This document shows positions 28,346-39,769 of a stretch of 64,000 bases of DNA, one piece after another. The number at the start of each line of letters is the position of its first letter. The first letter of the stretch is position 1. Position numbers and translations under genes: made by a program. The DNA is from Xanthomonas massiliensis (GTDB lineage Bacteria; Pseudomonadota; Gammaproteobacteria; Xanthomonadales; Xanthomonadaceae). The DNA lies in the NCBI RefSeq assembly GCF_900018785.1, contig NZ_FCOY01000006.1, forward strand, positions 1,116,001-1,180,000, in the 5' to 3' direction. The notes beneath the pieces were generated by a model, which did not search any database, was not told where the DNA came from, and saw nothing but the letters and a program-made list of their open reading frames with translations.

Positions 28346-29122
28346 TTGCGTACCGTCCACGCCACCCGCTACGTCTCGCCGCTGCGCGAAGGCGGCTCGC
28401 TGCCCGCCGTGGTCGAGGCCGACGACGACGGCATGTATGTGCTCAAGTTCCGTGGCGCCGGCCAGGGGCCGAAGGCGCTGGTGGCCGAACTGGTCGCCGG
28501 CGAGCTGGCGCGCACCCTGGGCCTGCCGGTGCCGGAGATCGTCAAGGTGGACCTGGACGCGGAGTTCGCGCGCACCGAGCCGGACCCGGAGATCCAGGAC
28601 CTGATCCGCGCCAGCGAGGGCCTGAACCTGGGCCTGGACTACCTGCCCGGCGCGCTCAACTACGATCCGGCGGCAATGGCGGTGGACGCCGATCTGGCCT
28701 CGCGCATCGTCTGGTTCGACGCCTGCGTGAGCAACGTGGACCGGACCGCGCGCAACCCGAACCTGATGGTCTGGCATCGCCGGCTGTGGCTGATCGACCA
28801 TGGCGCGGCACTGTACTTCCACCATGACTGGGAGCACGCGGCCGAGGCCTGCAGGCGCCCGTTCGTGCAGATCCGCGAGCACGTGCTGTTGCCCTTCGCC
28901 AGCCGCATCGCCGAGGTGGACGCCGAACTGGCCGCGCGCATGGACGATGCCGCGATCGAGCGCATCGTCGCGCTGCTGCCGGACGACTGGCTCGCCGGCG
29001 AGCCCGCCCATGCCGATGCCGCCGCGCACCGGCGCGCCTATGCCGACTATCTGCGGGCGCGGCGCGAGCACCGCGCCGCCTTCGTGCAGGAGGCCGTCCG
29101 TGCCCACGCTGCATACGTATGA
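28346..29122 (+). CDS. HipA-like kinase-domain protein
   Basis: 258 aa, starting at TTG 28346 because no ATG occurs before residue 30 and the residues before it are clearly part of the fold (RTVHATRYVSPLREGGSLPA). The protein looks like a single HipA-type kinase domain. It has an ATP-lobe strand YVLKFRGAGQGPKALVAELV, catalytic-loop equivalent WFDACVSNVDRTARNPNLMV (Asp plus Asn), and metal-binding LIDHGAALYF in place of DFG. It lacks the HipA N-terminal domain, and no HipB antitoxin is adjacent. Its stop lies 23 bp inside the next gene, a DUF3037 protein, a recurrent partner. Substrate unknown. Confidence 0.8.
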   Translation: MRTVHATRYVSPLREGGSLPAVVEADDDGMYVLKFRGAGQGPKALVAELVAGELARTLGLPVPEIVKVDLDAEFARTEPDPEIQDLIRASEGLNLGLDYLPGALNYDPAAMAVDADLASRIVWFDACVSNVDRTARNPNLMVWHRRLWLIDHGAALYFHHDWEHAAEACRRPFVQIREHVLLPFASRIAEVDAELAARMDDAAIERIVALLPDDWLAGEPAHADAAAHRRAYADYLRARREHRAAFVQEAVRAHAAYV

Positions 29123-29492
29123 CTACGCCGTGATCCGCGTGGTGCCGCGGGTGGAGCGCGAGGAATTCGTCAACGTCGGGGTGATCGTGTCCTGTCCCGG
29201 CGCGCGCCACCTGCAGGCCGCCATCGAGCTGGACGAGGCACGCCTGCACGCCTTCGCCCCGGCGCTGGACCTGGACGGCCTGCGCCCGGCGCTGCAGGCG
29301 ATCGTGGCCATCTGCGCCGGCGATCCGGCCGCCGGCCCCATCGCCGCGCTGCCGCCGCGGGCGCGCTTCCACTTCCTCACCGCCCGGCGCAGCGCGGTGG
29401 TGCAGGTCTCGCCGACGCACGTGGGGCGCACCGCGCACCCGGAGCGCATCGTCGAGCACCTGCTCGACAGGATGGTGCGGGTCCCGCGCTGA
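29100..29492 (+). CDS. DUF3037 protein
   Basis: 130 aa from GTG 29100, inside the 3' end of the HipA-like gene (23-bp overlap), so the pair is translationally linked. The core YDYAVIRVVPRVEREEFVNVGVIVSC matches DUF3037. The rest is helical with a GRTAHPERIVEHLLDRMV end. No catalytic residues are recognisable. Adjacency to HipA-like kinases is common for this family, so it may bind, regulate or be modified by the kinase; that is inference. Confidence 0.82.
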   Translation: MPTLHTYDYAVIRVVPRVEREEFVNVGVIVSCPGARHLQAAIELDEARLHAFAPALDLDGLRPALQAIVAICAGDPAAGPIAALPPRARFHFLTARRSAVVQVSPTHVGRTAHPERIVEHLLDRMVRVPR

Positions 29493-29507
29493 GTACCCGC
29501 ACCGGGT

Positions 29508-30785
29508 TCAGTGCATCGCGGCCAGGCCGGGACTGTCCTCGGCACTGCCGGCCGCGCGGGTGGCGGCCGCCGGCGTGTGCTGCGCCGGTGCCGCATCCAT
29601 ATCCTCGGGCAGGTACCCCAGCTGCAGCGCCCGGCCGAACGCCTGCAGCGTCTCGGTCGCCGCCTCGTCCGCCGCCTCCACCACCCCGCCGAACTGCAGG
29701 AAGCCGTGCACCAGCGCGCCGTAGTTGCGGTAGCGCACCGGCACCCCCGCCTCGCGCAGGCGCCGCGCGAAGCCGGCACCGGCATCGCGCAGCACGTCGA
29801 AGCCGGCGGTGGCCACGACGGCCGGCGGCAGGCCGGCCAGGCTCGGTGCCCCGCGCGGATCGACCAGCGCGTCGAGCTTGTCCTTGCCCGGCACCAGCGT
29901 CGGCCACACGCGCGGGAACAGGTAGTCGATGAACGCCGCGTCCAGGCCGAAGCCGGAGGCGAACAGGCGGAACGAGCGGTCGGCCAGCGGCAGGCCCGCG
30001 GCCGGGTAGAACAGCAGCAGCATCGCCGGCGGCGCGCGGTGCGCGAACACCTGGCGCTGGGCGACGTTGATCGCGGCATGGCCACCGGCGCTGTCGCCGC
30101 CCACCGCGACCCGGGCCGGATCGCCGCCCAGCGCGCCGGCGTGGCGGCGCACCCACAGGAACACGTCCTCCATGTCGTCGGCCGCGGCCGGGAACGGATG
30201 CTCAGGCGCCAGCCGGTAGCCGACCGAGACCACGATCGCGCGGGTCTCGTTGGCCATCAGCCGCGCCACCCGGTCGATCGCCGCGATGCTGCCGGCGATG
30301 AACCCGCCGCCGTGGGCATAGACCAGGATCGGCAGCGGCGCGTCGTCGTCCACCTGCGGCCAGTAGATGCGCACCGGCACCGCGCCGCCCCGGCCCTGCA
30401 CGCGCAGGTCGGTGGTGCGCCGCATCGGCGCGCTTTCCTTGGAGAACACCAGCCAGCGCCGGTCGCCGGCAAGGCGCAGGTAGTGGCGGCCGGCCGAGGT
30501 GGCGAACAGCAGGCGGAACATGCGCCGCGCCGCCTCGCGCTCGCCGCCCAGCTCCAGCAGGTGCTGGAACTTGGCGTCCAGCGTCTGGCCGTCGACGACG
30601 ATCCGCGAATCGCGCAGGTGCCGGGCGAACTGGTGCTCCGGGCGGCTGTAGAACCGGCGCAGGCGGCGTTCGTGCGCGGTCTCCACGAACGGCTCCAGCT
30701 TCGGCAGGCGGCGATAGGCCGCCACGCCCAGGCCCGCCACCGTGGCCCCGGCCAGCGCCGTCCAGATCAGGGTGCTCCGCTTCAT
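29508..30785 (-). CDS. Alpha/beta hydrolase, hormone-sensitive-lipase-like esterase
   Basis: 425 aa. The N-terminus is hydrophobic (about residues 5-24), a membrane anchor or uncleaved signal. The catalytic domain has the oxyanion motif HGGGF (158-162), YRLAPEHPFPAAADD and the nucleophile Ser232 in GGDSAGGHAA. The Asp is in GFDVLRDAG and the His in LVHGFLQFGG. These are HSL-family signatures for short-chain ester hydrolysis. About 45 residues after the domain form an Ala/Thr-rich tail. It converges on the DUF3037 gene and stands alone. Confidence 0.9.
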   Translation of the reverse strand: MKRSTLIWTALAGATVAGLGVAAYRRLPKLEPFVETAHERRLRRFYSRPEHQFARHLRDSRIVVDGQTLDAKFQHLLELGGEREAARRMFRLLFATSAGRHYLRLAGDRRWLVFSKESAPMRRTTDLRVQGRGGAVPVRIYWPQVDDDAPLPILVYAHGGGFIAGSIAAIDRVARLMANETRAIVVSVGYRLAPEHPFPAAADDMEDVFLWVRRHAGALGGDPARVAVGGDSAGGHAAINVAQRQVFAHRAPPAMLLLFYPAAGLPLADRSFRLFASGFGLDAAFIDYLFPRVWPTLVPGKDKLDALVDPRGAPSLAGLPPAVVATAGFDVLRDAGAGFARRLREAGVPVRYRNYGALVHGFLQFGGVVEAADEAATETLQAFGRALQLGYLPEDMDAAPAQHTPAAATRAAGSAEDSPGLAAMH

Positions 30786-30897
30786 CCGTTCTCCTTCCGA
30801 TTGCCCGTCAAGCCCGCCCCCTTGCCGGGGCCACGGGCGAACGTACCGGATCGTACGGTAACGCAGGAGAAATGCCGGTGACGCGTTTCACCCGAAC

Positions 30898-30935
30898 GCG
30901 ACGGGGCCCGGCGGTCGCCCGCCGGGCCCCGTCGC
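30898..30935 (-). terminator. Strong terminator hairpin of the TonB receptor/M14 operon
   Basis: A perfect 17-bp stem, GCGACGGGGCCCGGCGG (30898-30914) and its complement (30919-30935), with loop TCGC, sits 16 bp beyond the stop of the M14 gene. No T-run follows, but the stability and placement argue for a terminator. Confidence 0.7.
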
Positions 30936-30950
30936 GCGCGGATCGGCCGT

Positions 30951-33599
30951 TCAGTGCGCCGCGGGCGCGTACAGCGTGTTGAACAGGAACTTGTAGGTGC
31001 CCTGCGACTGGCCGCGCCACTGCGGGCGGAAGCCGTACAGGTAGACCGTGCCCTTGCCGTATGCGACCTGCACCGCCGCGGCCTTGCCCTGGATCGCCTG
31101 CGGCCCCTTGAGCATGCCCGACAGCAGCGGGTTCTCCTCGGCCGGGTAGCGCGCCAGCACCGTGCCCTGGAAGCCGTCCCTGGGCGCGAACGCCGGGCCG
31201 CTCTCGAACATGCCGGTCGGGTGCGCCGGCAGGCCGGCGGTGGCCGGACCGGGCTGCACGTCGAGCTTGAGCAGGGCGCCGGAGCAGAAGAACTGCTCGG
31301 GCTTCAGCCCGGCCAGCACGTTCTCCACCGGCAGGTCGAGCAGGCCGATCACCGCATCGGCGGTCTTGCTGAAGGCCACCAGGGTGCCGCCGTCGGCGAC
31401 GAAGCGCTTGAGCGCCTCGGTCCCCTTGGCGCCGATGCCGCCGGCATACGGCGCCGGCTCGTCGTCGGCGGAGAAGCCCTCGAGCAGGGATTTCTCGGCG
31501 CTGGTGCCGCGCCCACCCATGTCCGGCAGGATCAGCACGTCGAACTTGGACTTCAGGCCGCCGGCCTGCATGTCCTTGTTGTACACGCTGGTCGGCGCGT
31601 AGTGGTACTGCTCCAGCAGCCAGCGGGTCCAGCCCTCGTCGATGTTGGATCCCCACTGCCGGTACAGGCCCACGCGCGCCAGCCGCACCGCATCGGCCCG
31701 CGGCGCCGCCTGCGCGACCACGTCCACGCCCAGCCCGGCGGCGATCTTCTCCATCGCCGCCCGGGACAGGCCGGTCAGCACGAAGGCACCGGCCTCCGGG
31801 CCGTTGACCGTGTCCACCGGCGCCTGCGCGATGCCGAGCCGGGCGCCCTGCTGCAGCGCCAGGTTGACCGCGGCGAAGCTGGCGTTGACCTGGCGGCTGA
31901 GCGCGAAGGCCTCGCCCTGCCCGCTCACCCCGCCCGGGTGCACGGCCTTGTCCACGCGCACCAGCGAGGCCTTCAGCTCCGCCGGCAGCGGCGCGGCGAC
32001 CGGCTCGGCGTCCACGCCGAACTGCAGCGGCAGCGTCCAGCCGGTGGTGTCGTAGGGCAGCGGCGCGGCGTTGCCGCCGACATCCTCGAGCACGGCATCC
32101 GGGTACTTCTGCCGCTCGAACAGCTCCTGCACCAGGCCGGCGAAGGGCTGGTCCATCGGGATCACCCACGAGCCGGCCGGATAGGCCTTGCCGCCGAGCG
32201 TCAGCGGCGCCTGCGCCTGGTAGACCTCGATCTGCTGCTGGACCATCTTCTGCGCCAGCAGCGCGGCACTGGCGGCATCGGCCTGGCCGCCCGGGATCAC
32301 CCAGGCGCGCGGGCCGTCGCCGCCGCTGAAGCGGGCGATGGTCTCGCGTCCGGCCATGTAGCGGTTCAGCAGGATGTCGGAGCGGTACTTCACCGCCGTC
32401 TCCAGGGTGGAGAGCGAGGCGGTCATCATGTAGTCCACCGAATCCTTCAGCCGCCACAGCCCGCCCTTCCACGGATCGGGGTACATCACCAGCGCCTTCA
32501 GGTCCTGGAAGCCCTTGGGGAACTCCTCGACCGAATACACCCGCGGGGTGGCCGAATCGTGCGCGGTCTCGGTGAAGTAGGAAATGGTGTGGCGGAACAC
32601 CTGGGTGTAGTCCATGAAACCCGGGTACCAGTTGTCGAAGCGCGCCTCGGCGATGGCACCCGGCTTACCCTCCACGGCGAAGCGCGAGATCATGTTGACG
32701 CCGATCTGGGTGGTGCCCTGGCGGATGCGCGCGTTGATGTTGCTGGAGATCGGGTCGGCGAACGGCGGCACCCAGATGCGGGCCGGGAACGGCGCGGTCT
32801 GGTGCTGCGAATACCAGATCGCCGGCGAGATCTCCTGCTCGGCCTCGGCCACGGTGCGGCTCTCGACCATGTTGAGCATGTAGCCGTCGCGGTTGTTGTC
32901 GTGGCCCACGTACTCCTGGTACAGCCACGGCATCGCCGGGTCGCGGTTGGGCACCTTCCAGCGCCCGCCGATCTTCTGCGCCCGCGCCGGGCCCGCCTTC
33001 GGATCGGCGTGCTCGCGGTACCACTTGACGATCATGTCCTGGCCGTCGGGATTGAGCGTGGGCCACAGCACCAGCACCACGTCGTCGAGGATCGCCTTCA
33101 CCTCCGGATCGTCCGGATGCGAGAGCAGGTAGTAGGCCAGCGCGATCGGCAGCTGGTGGTCGGACACCTCGCTGGCATGCATGCCGCCATCGATGTGGAC
33201 GATGATCTTCGCCTCGGCGGCCAGCGCCCTGGCCTGCTCGGGGGTGAGCGAGCGCGAGTCCGCCAGCTGCCGCGACACCTGCTTCCAGTGGTCGAACCGG
33301 GCCACGTTCTGCGGCGAGGAGATCACCGCGTACTCGTAGGTGCGTCCCTGGGTGCTCTTGCCGGCGGTGAACATCTTCATCCGGTCCGGCGCCGCGGCGG
33401 CCAGCGCATGGAAGTACTTGAGCGAATCCTCGTAGTTGGCGAGGTAGTAGTCGTCGCCCGGCATGTGGCCGAGCACGTCGCGCGGCGACGGCACGGCCGC
33501 CTGGGCGGTGGCGATGCCGGCCAGCGCCAGCGACAGCACCAGCGCGGACAGCCTGCGGCGCCGCAACGGCCGGCGCGACTTGGAGAGGGTGGAAGGCAT
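30951..33599 (-). CDS. M14-family zinc carboxypeptidase-like protein with C-terminal extension
   Basis: 882 aa from ATG 33599. A signal peptide (about residues 18-35, ending AQAA) exports it. The M14 domain (about 40-400) has the zinc pair His141 and Glu144 in GGMHASEVSDHQL, WPTLNPDGQDM, and DNNRDGYML, with a later His in YSQHQTAPFP. A long C-terminal part includes a Rossmann/GATase-like segment (FDVLILPDMGG ... LKRFVADGGTLVAFSK) and ends with FRPQWRGQSQGTYKF, common in large secreted M14 proteins. It follows the TonB receptor by 56 bp in one operon, so peptide trimming before or during uptake is likely. Confidence 0.86.
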   Translation of the reverse strand: MPSTLSKSRRPLRRRRLSALVLSLALAGIATAQAAVPSPRDVLGHMPGDDYYLANYEDSLKYFHALAAAAPDRMKMFTAGKSTQGRTYEYAVISSPQNVARFDHWKQVSRQLADSRSLTPEQARALAAEAKIIVHIDGGMHASEVSDHQLPIALAYYLLSHPDDPEVKAILDDVVLVLWPTLNPDGQDMIVKWYREHADPKAGPARAQKIGGRWKVPNRDPAMPWLYQEYVGHDNNRDGYMLNMVESRTVAEAEQEISPAIWYSQHQTAPFPARIWVPPFADPISSNINARIRQGTTQIGVNMISRFAVEGKPGAIAEARFDNWYPGFMDYTQVFRHTISYFTETAHDSATPRVYSVEEFPKGFQDLKALVMYPDPWKGGLWRLKDSVDYMMTASLSTLETAVKYRSDILLNRYMAGRETIARFSGGDGPRAWVIPGGQADAASAALLAQKMVQQQIEVYQAQAPLTLGGKAYPAGSWVIPMDQPFAGLVQELFERQKYPDAVLEDVGGNAAPLPYDTTGWTLPLQFGVDAEPVAAPLPAELKASLVRVDKAVHPGGVSGQGEAFALSRQVNASFAAVNLALQQGARLGIAQAPVDTVNGPEAGAFVLTGLSRAAMEKIAAGLGVDVVAQAAPRADAVRLARVGLYRQWGSNIDEGWTRWLLEQYHYAPTSVYNKDMQAGGLKSKFDVLILPDMGGRGTSAEKSLLEGFSADDEPAPYAGGIGAKGTEALKRFVADGGTLVAFSKTADAVIGLLDLPVENVLAGLKPEQFFCSGALLKLDVQPGPATAGLPAHPTGMFESGPAFAPRDGFQGTVLARYPAEENPLLSGMLKGPQAIQGKAAAVQVAYGKGTVYLYGFRPQWRGQSQGTYKFLFNTLYAPAAH

Positions 33600-33655
33600 G
33601 GTTTTCCCCGGGGGCAAGGGCCCGGGCGCGGCGGGGCGCCCGGGCGTGGCGGACA

Positions 33656-35971
33656 TCAGAAGTTGTAGGAGACGCTGACGCCGACGGTGCGCGGCGTCAG
33701 GCTGGTGGCCGAGGTGTACGGCGGCGTGGAGGAACTGGTGTACTGGTTCAGCCCCACCTCGTTGGTGAGGTTGCGCACATACAGGTAGGCCGCCCACTTG
33801 TCGTCGGTGCTCTCCACGCCGGCGCGCAGGCCGACGGTGGTGTACGAGGCCTTGTAGACGTTGTAGGTGCCGCGGAACAGCGACCAGCTGCCGCCGACGT
33901 AGCTGCCGTCCAGGCGCACCATGCCGTCCAGGCCGGGGGTGATCGGGAAGCGGTAGGCGGCCGCCAGCATGGCGCTGGTGCGCGGGATGTTGGGCACGCG
34001 GTCGCCCTTGCGGCCGGCGCCGCTGACCACGTCGCTGATCTGGTCGGCGGTCAGCTTGGCGTCGTTGTAGTTGAAGTTGGCCGACACGTCCAGGCCGGCC
34101 AGCGGCCGCCAGGTGGCCTCCAGCTCGGCGCCGCGCATGCGCGCCGCACCGGCGTTGGACAGGAACGAGAAGGCGCCGTTGAGCGTGCGCCCGCTGACCT
34201 GCATGTCGTCCCAGTCGATCTGGTACAGGGCGGCGTTGAGGAACAGGCTGCGGTCCAGCCACGCGGTCTTGGCGCCGATCTCGTAGTTCCAGAGCTTGTC
34301 GGAGTGGTAGGCGGTCAATGCGTCGGGCAGGCCGATGACCTGGTTGGCGCCGCCCGGGCGGAAGCCGTCGGCCACGGTCGCGTACAGCATCGCGTTGTCG
34401 CTGAGGGTGTAGTCCACGGTGAACTTGCGCAGCCAGCCGCTTTCGCTGGCGTCCACGCTGGTCAGCGGCTTGTAGCCGGCGCCGATCATGTCCCACGGGA
34501 TGTCGGTGATGCCGGTGACGGTCTTGTCGTAGTCGTACCAGCGCAGCCCGGCGGTCACGTTGATGCGCGCGGTCGCGTGCCAGGTGGCCTCGCCGTAGGC
34601 GGCCTTCTGCTTGAGCTTGTCCCAGATCTGGCGCCGGTAGAACAGGTTCCAGGGCGTGATGATCACGCCGGTGGACGGATCGGCACGGGTGTCCTCGCTG
34701 GCCACGTAGTTGTCGCGGTTCTCGCTGAACAGGCCGACCGTCCAGTCGATGAAGTCGCTGTCGGCCGAGGTCAGGCGCAGCTCGGCGGTGCGGTCGCGGG
34801 TCATGCCGTCGTGGATCAGCGCCGCCGGGGACAGCGCGTTGACCTGGTCGTACCACGACTGCAGCTGCGTATCGCTGCAGCTGCCCACGCCCAGACCGGA
34901 GGCGCACGAGGACGGCGTCAGGTAGGTCTGGATGTAGTAGCTGTCGTCGCTGACGTAGGTCGAGGCGCGCTTCTGGTAGGCGGCGTTGGCGCTCAGCGAT
35001 GCCCAGCCCAGGTCCCAGGTGAGGGCGAAGCTGTCCAGCCGGGTGTCGTCGTCGTAGGGCAGCTTGACCTGGGACAGCTGCTTGTAGTCGCCCGCGGTGG
35101 GATTCCAGCTCGAGGACCAGGCCGAGGTGCTGCCCTTCATGTGGCTCAGGTCGATGGTCACGTCCTCGTTGGGCGTGTAGCGCAGCTGCAGGCGCTCGCC
35201 CTTGGCGTGGGCGCTGTTGACGTTCTTGATCCCCAGGAACGTGTTGTCCACGTAGCCGCCGGTGTTGCGGTTGTAGGCGGTCACGCGCGCGGCGAGCACG
35301 TCCTTGACCAGCGGCAGGTTCAGCATCAGGTTCTGGGAATTGGACGGATCGCCGCCGTCGGTGGCCTCGTAGCCGGCCTCGACTCGGCCGGCGAAGGCCT
35401 GGCTGTCGGGCTTGTTGTAGAGGATGCGGATGGCGCCGCCCATCGAGCTGGCGCCGTACAGGGTGCCCTGCGGGCCGCGCAGCACCTCGATGCGGTCCAC
35501 GTCGAACAGTTCCAGGTCCGGCGAGCGCCCGCCGGCATCGCTGCTGACGCCGGTCGAACCGGCCACCGGGGTCTCGTCGTAGTACACGCCCACGGTCGCC
35601 TCGCCGGAGGAATTGATGCCGCGCAGGCTGATGCGGTTGGCGCCGGGGCCGTTGTACTGGATGCGCATGCCCGGCACCTGGGCGGCGTAGTCCTTGACGT
35701 CGACCGCGCCCAGCTCGTCGAGCTGCTCGGCGGTGATGGCGCTGATCGCCATCGGCGTCTTCTCGATCAGCGTGGTGCGCTTGGCCGCGGTGACCTTGAC
35801 GCCGTCCAGGGTGACCGCCTTGGACCCGGACGCGGTAGGCGCCTGCGCGTCCTGGGCGAGGGCCGGGGCGCTCGAAGCGCCCAGCATGCCGGCCGCCAGC
35901 AGGCAGCGGTACAGGGGACTCGGCCGGGGCGAGCGAACGGGGGTACGTGCGAGGGAGCCAATGACGTTCAT
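33656..35971 (-). CDS. TonB-dependent receptor, possibly HutC-controlled peptide or histidine-compound uptake
   Basis: 771 aa from ATG 35971 (AGGAAACAG ribosome site). The signal peptide ends in PALAQD. A TonB-box-like TLDGVKVTAAKR precedes the plug (TPMAISAITAEQLDELGAVD, QVPGMRIQYNGPGANRISLRG, DRIEVLRGPQGTLYGASSMG). The barrel ends in VGVSVSYNF with the canonical terminal Phe needed for outer-membrane assembly. Plug and barrel match large 'iron complex/other' receptors of xanthomonads. The adjacent M14 gene and the HutC-like site upstream suggest a peptide or histidine-derived ligand rather than iron; this is inference. Confidence 0.86.
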   Translation of the reverse strand: MNVIGSLARTPVRSPRPSPLYRCLLAAGMLGASSAPALAQDAQAPTASGSKAVTLDGVKVTAAKRTTLIEKTPMAISAITAEQLDELGAVDVKDYAAQVPGMRIQYNGPGANRISLRGINSSGEATVGVYYDETPVAGSTGVSSDAGGRSPDLELFDVDRIEVLRGPQGTLYGASSMGGAIRILYNKPDSQAFAGRVEAGYEATDGGDPSNSQNLMLNLPLVKDVLAARVTAYNRNTGGYVDNTFLGIKNVNSAHAKGERLQLRYTPNEDVTIDLSHMKGSTSAWSSSWNPTAGDYKQLSQVKLPYDDDTRLDSFALTWDLGWASLSANAAYQKRASTYVSDDSYYIQTYLTPSSCASGLGVGSCSDTQLQSWYDQVNALSPAALIHDGMTRDRTAELRLTSADSDFIDWTVGLFSENRDNYVASEDTRADPSTGVIITPWNLFYRRQIWDKLKQKAAYGEATWHATARINVTAGLRWYDYDKTVTGITDIPWDMIGAGYKPLTSVDASESGWLRKFTVDYTLSDNAMLYATVADGFRPGGANQVIGLPDALTAYHSDKLWNYEIGAKTAWLDRSLFLNAALYQIDWDDMQVSGRTLNGAFSFLSNAGAARMRGAELEATWRPLAGLDVSANFNYNDAKLTADQISDVVSGAGRKGDRVPNIPRTSAMLAAAYRFPITPGLDGMVRLDGSYVGGSWSLFRGTYNVYKASYTTVGLRAGVESTDDKWAAYLYVRNLTNEVGLNQYTSSSTPPYTSATSLTPRTVGVSVSYNF

Positions 35972-36068
35972 GCTGTTTCCTGGGGGAGGAAAGTGGGGGG
36001 AGATGTGGCCGATACACCCCGCTCCATGCGGTACCTGCCACGCGGCGGGGCGCAGCCCCTGCGACAAA

Positions 36069-36098
36069 TCCATACACAGCCAATTACGTATATACAAG
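36069..36098 (-). promoter_or_regulatory. Receptor promoter with HutC-like operator
   Basis: Leftward the strand reads CTTGTATATACGTA (36085-36098), matching 10 of 12 positions of the hut palindrome TTGTATATACAA. The same bases give a -35-like TTGTAT (36092-36097). Exactly 17 bp further is TATGGA (36069-36074), a fair -10. A repressor on this site would cover the -35 box. The start codon is about 100 bp downstream. Confidence 0.5.
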
Positions 36099-36359
36099 TG
36101 AGTCCGACGCACCATGCCGGGGCCCCAGCGCGGTGCAAACCGGGCACGTGGCCACCGCCCCGCCCGGCGCCTCCGGGCGCAGCCCGGAAAACACGCGGTC
36201 CTGCGCACACGGCCGCGGATTCGATTTCACTTGCATGTTTTTCGAGCGCACGCGGAAGGTGCAAACAAGGGGCGAAACGAGACGAAGACGGGGCGGCGGC
36301 AAGGCACCGGCGACGGCCCTGGCGGCCGCCAACTGCGCAGCACCGCAGCCCCGGAAACG

Positions 36360-36385
36360 ACGACGCCGGCATCGGCCGGCGTCGT
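36360..36385 (-). terminator. gyrA terminator hairpin
   Basis: An 11-bp perfect stem, ACGACGCCGGC (36360-36370) with GCCGGCGTCGT (36375-36385), loop ATCG, lies 19 bp past the gyrA stop. Leftward it is followed by TTTCCGGGG. A good intrinsic-type terminator with a short T-run. Confidence 0.65.
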
Positions 36386-36403
36386 GTGCTTGCTGCATGG
36401 GGC

Positions 36404-39130
<2,727 letters not shown>

Positions 39131-39223
39131 TCGATATCCGTTTTGCGCCGACATCGCCCCGCCGCCGGGCGACGAATCCGAACGCGGCGGACGGTGTCGG
39201 CAAGGCTTTGCCCGAAGCGCGAA

Positions 39224-39232
39224 ATTGTACCA
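39224..39232 (-). promoter_or_regulatory. Extended -10 candidate for gyrA
   Basis: Leftward the sequence reads TGGTACAAT, a TG-n plus TACAAT extended -10 element, about 95 bp upstream of the gyrA ATG. A matching -35 is not obvious, which extended -10 promoters tolerate. Confidence 0.4.
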
Positions 39233-39461
39233 CGCGCGCCCCTTTCCCGCCTGGTCGCCACCATGAAAATCAACCGGTTAGGCGTGGCCGCGCGAAGCAC
39301 TCGAGCGCCACGGCCCGGCCGGCGACGCGGGCGCGGCAGGGAACCTGCACGGACGCATGCCGAGCACCGCTCGCCGGCAGCCGGACCGCGCAACTGCCGG
39401 CGCCATGCACCGGCCGCATCCGCAAGACCGCGGGAGCGCAACTGCCGGCCGGAGCGCGGCC

Positions 39462-39769
39462 GTGCGTCCATCGCGTGCCGCTGAATGCCGCGGAGGCGCG
39501 GCACCCCCGGTCCGCGCCCGGCCGGCCGGGAGCTGGCTCAGCGGGCAGAGACGGCGCGGCGCATCTTCACCGCGTCCGCGACCTGGCCGGCCGCTTCCCG
39601 GCGCGGGCCATAGTGGGCCCGTCCGCGCGGCACCCCGGCAGCGGCCGCAGCGCAAGAACGCGGCGTTGCGCCGCGCCGGCCGGCGCGATGCCGTGCGTCC
39701 ATTGCGTGCTTGCCCCCGCGGCGGGGGCGCGGCAATCCCGGCCCGCAACGCGGCCGGCCAGGTCAGGGA
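39462..39769. repeat. Degenerate ~231-bp tandem duplication including the mtnA 3' end
   Basis: Two spans are shifted by 231 bp. GACGGCGCGGCGCATCTTCA (39550-) corresponds to GAAGGCGCGGCGCATCTTCG (39781-, inside mtnA), and GTGCGTCCATCGCGTG (39462-) to GTGCGTCCATTGCGTG (39693-). Translated leftward, the mtnA end [12 protein letters not shown] reappears as DAVKMRRAVSAR. The copies have diverged strongly in the middle, so this is old or relaxed. Confidence 0.7.

Larger units (their letters stand above)
35972..36403. other. 432-bp interval between the receptor and gyrA
   Basis: No gene. It contains the receptor promoter with the HutC-like palindrome (36069-36098) and, at its right end, the gyrA terminator hairpin (36360-36385). 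The middle (36110-36350) is G/C- and A-rich with no plausible frame. Confidence 0.6.
39131..39769. other. 639-bp interval between gyrA and mtnA with degenerate duplications
   Basis: No gene. The gyrA-proximal part holds a promoter-like box (39224-39229). The rest (about 39460-39769) is a degenerate ~231-bp duplication that begins inside the mtnA 3' end. Apparent open frames (Arg/Ala-rich) are by-products of GC richness and of the duplicated mtnA tail. Confidence 0.6.

Noticed and set aside
23227-28827. A very long open frame on the + strand opposite the macroglobulin gene
   Set aside because: It mirrors the real leftward gene; its translation is His/Arg/Gln/Val repeats with no domain, as expected from a GC-rich complementary strand.
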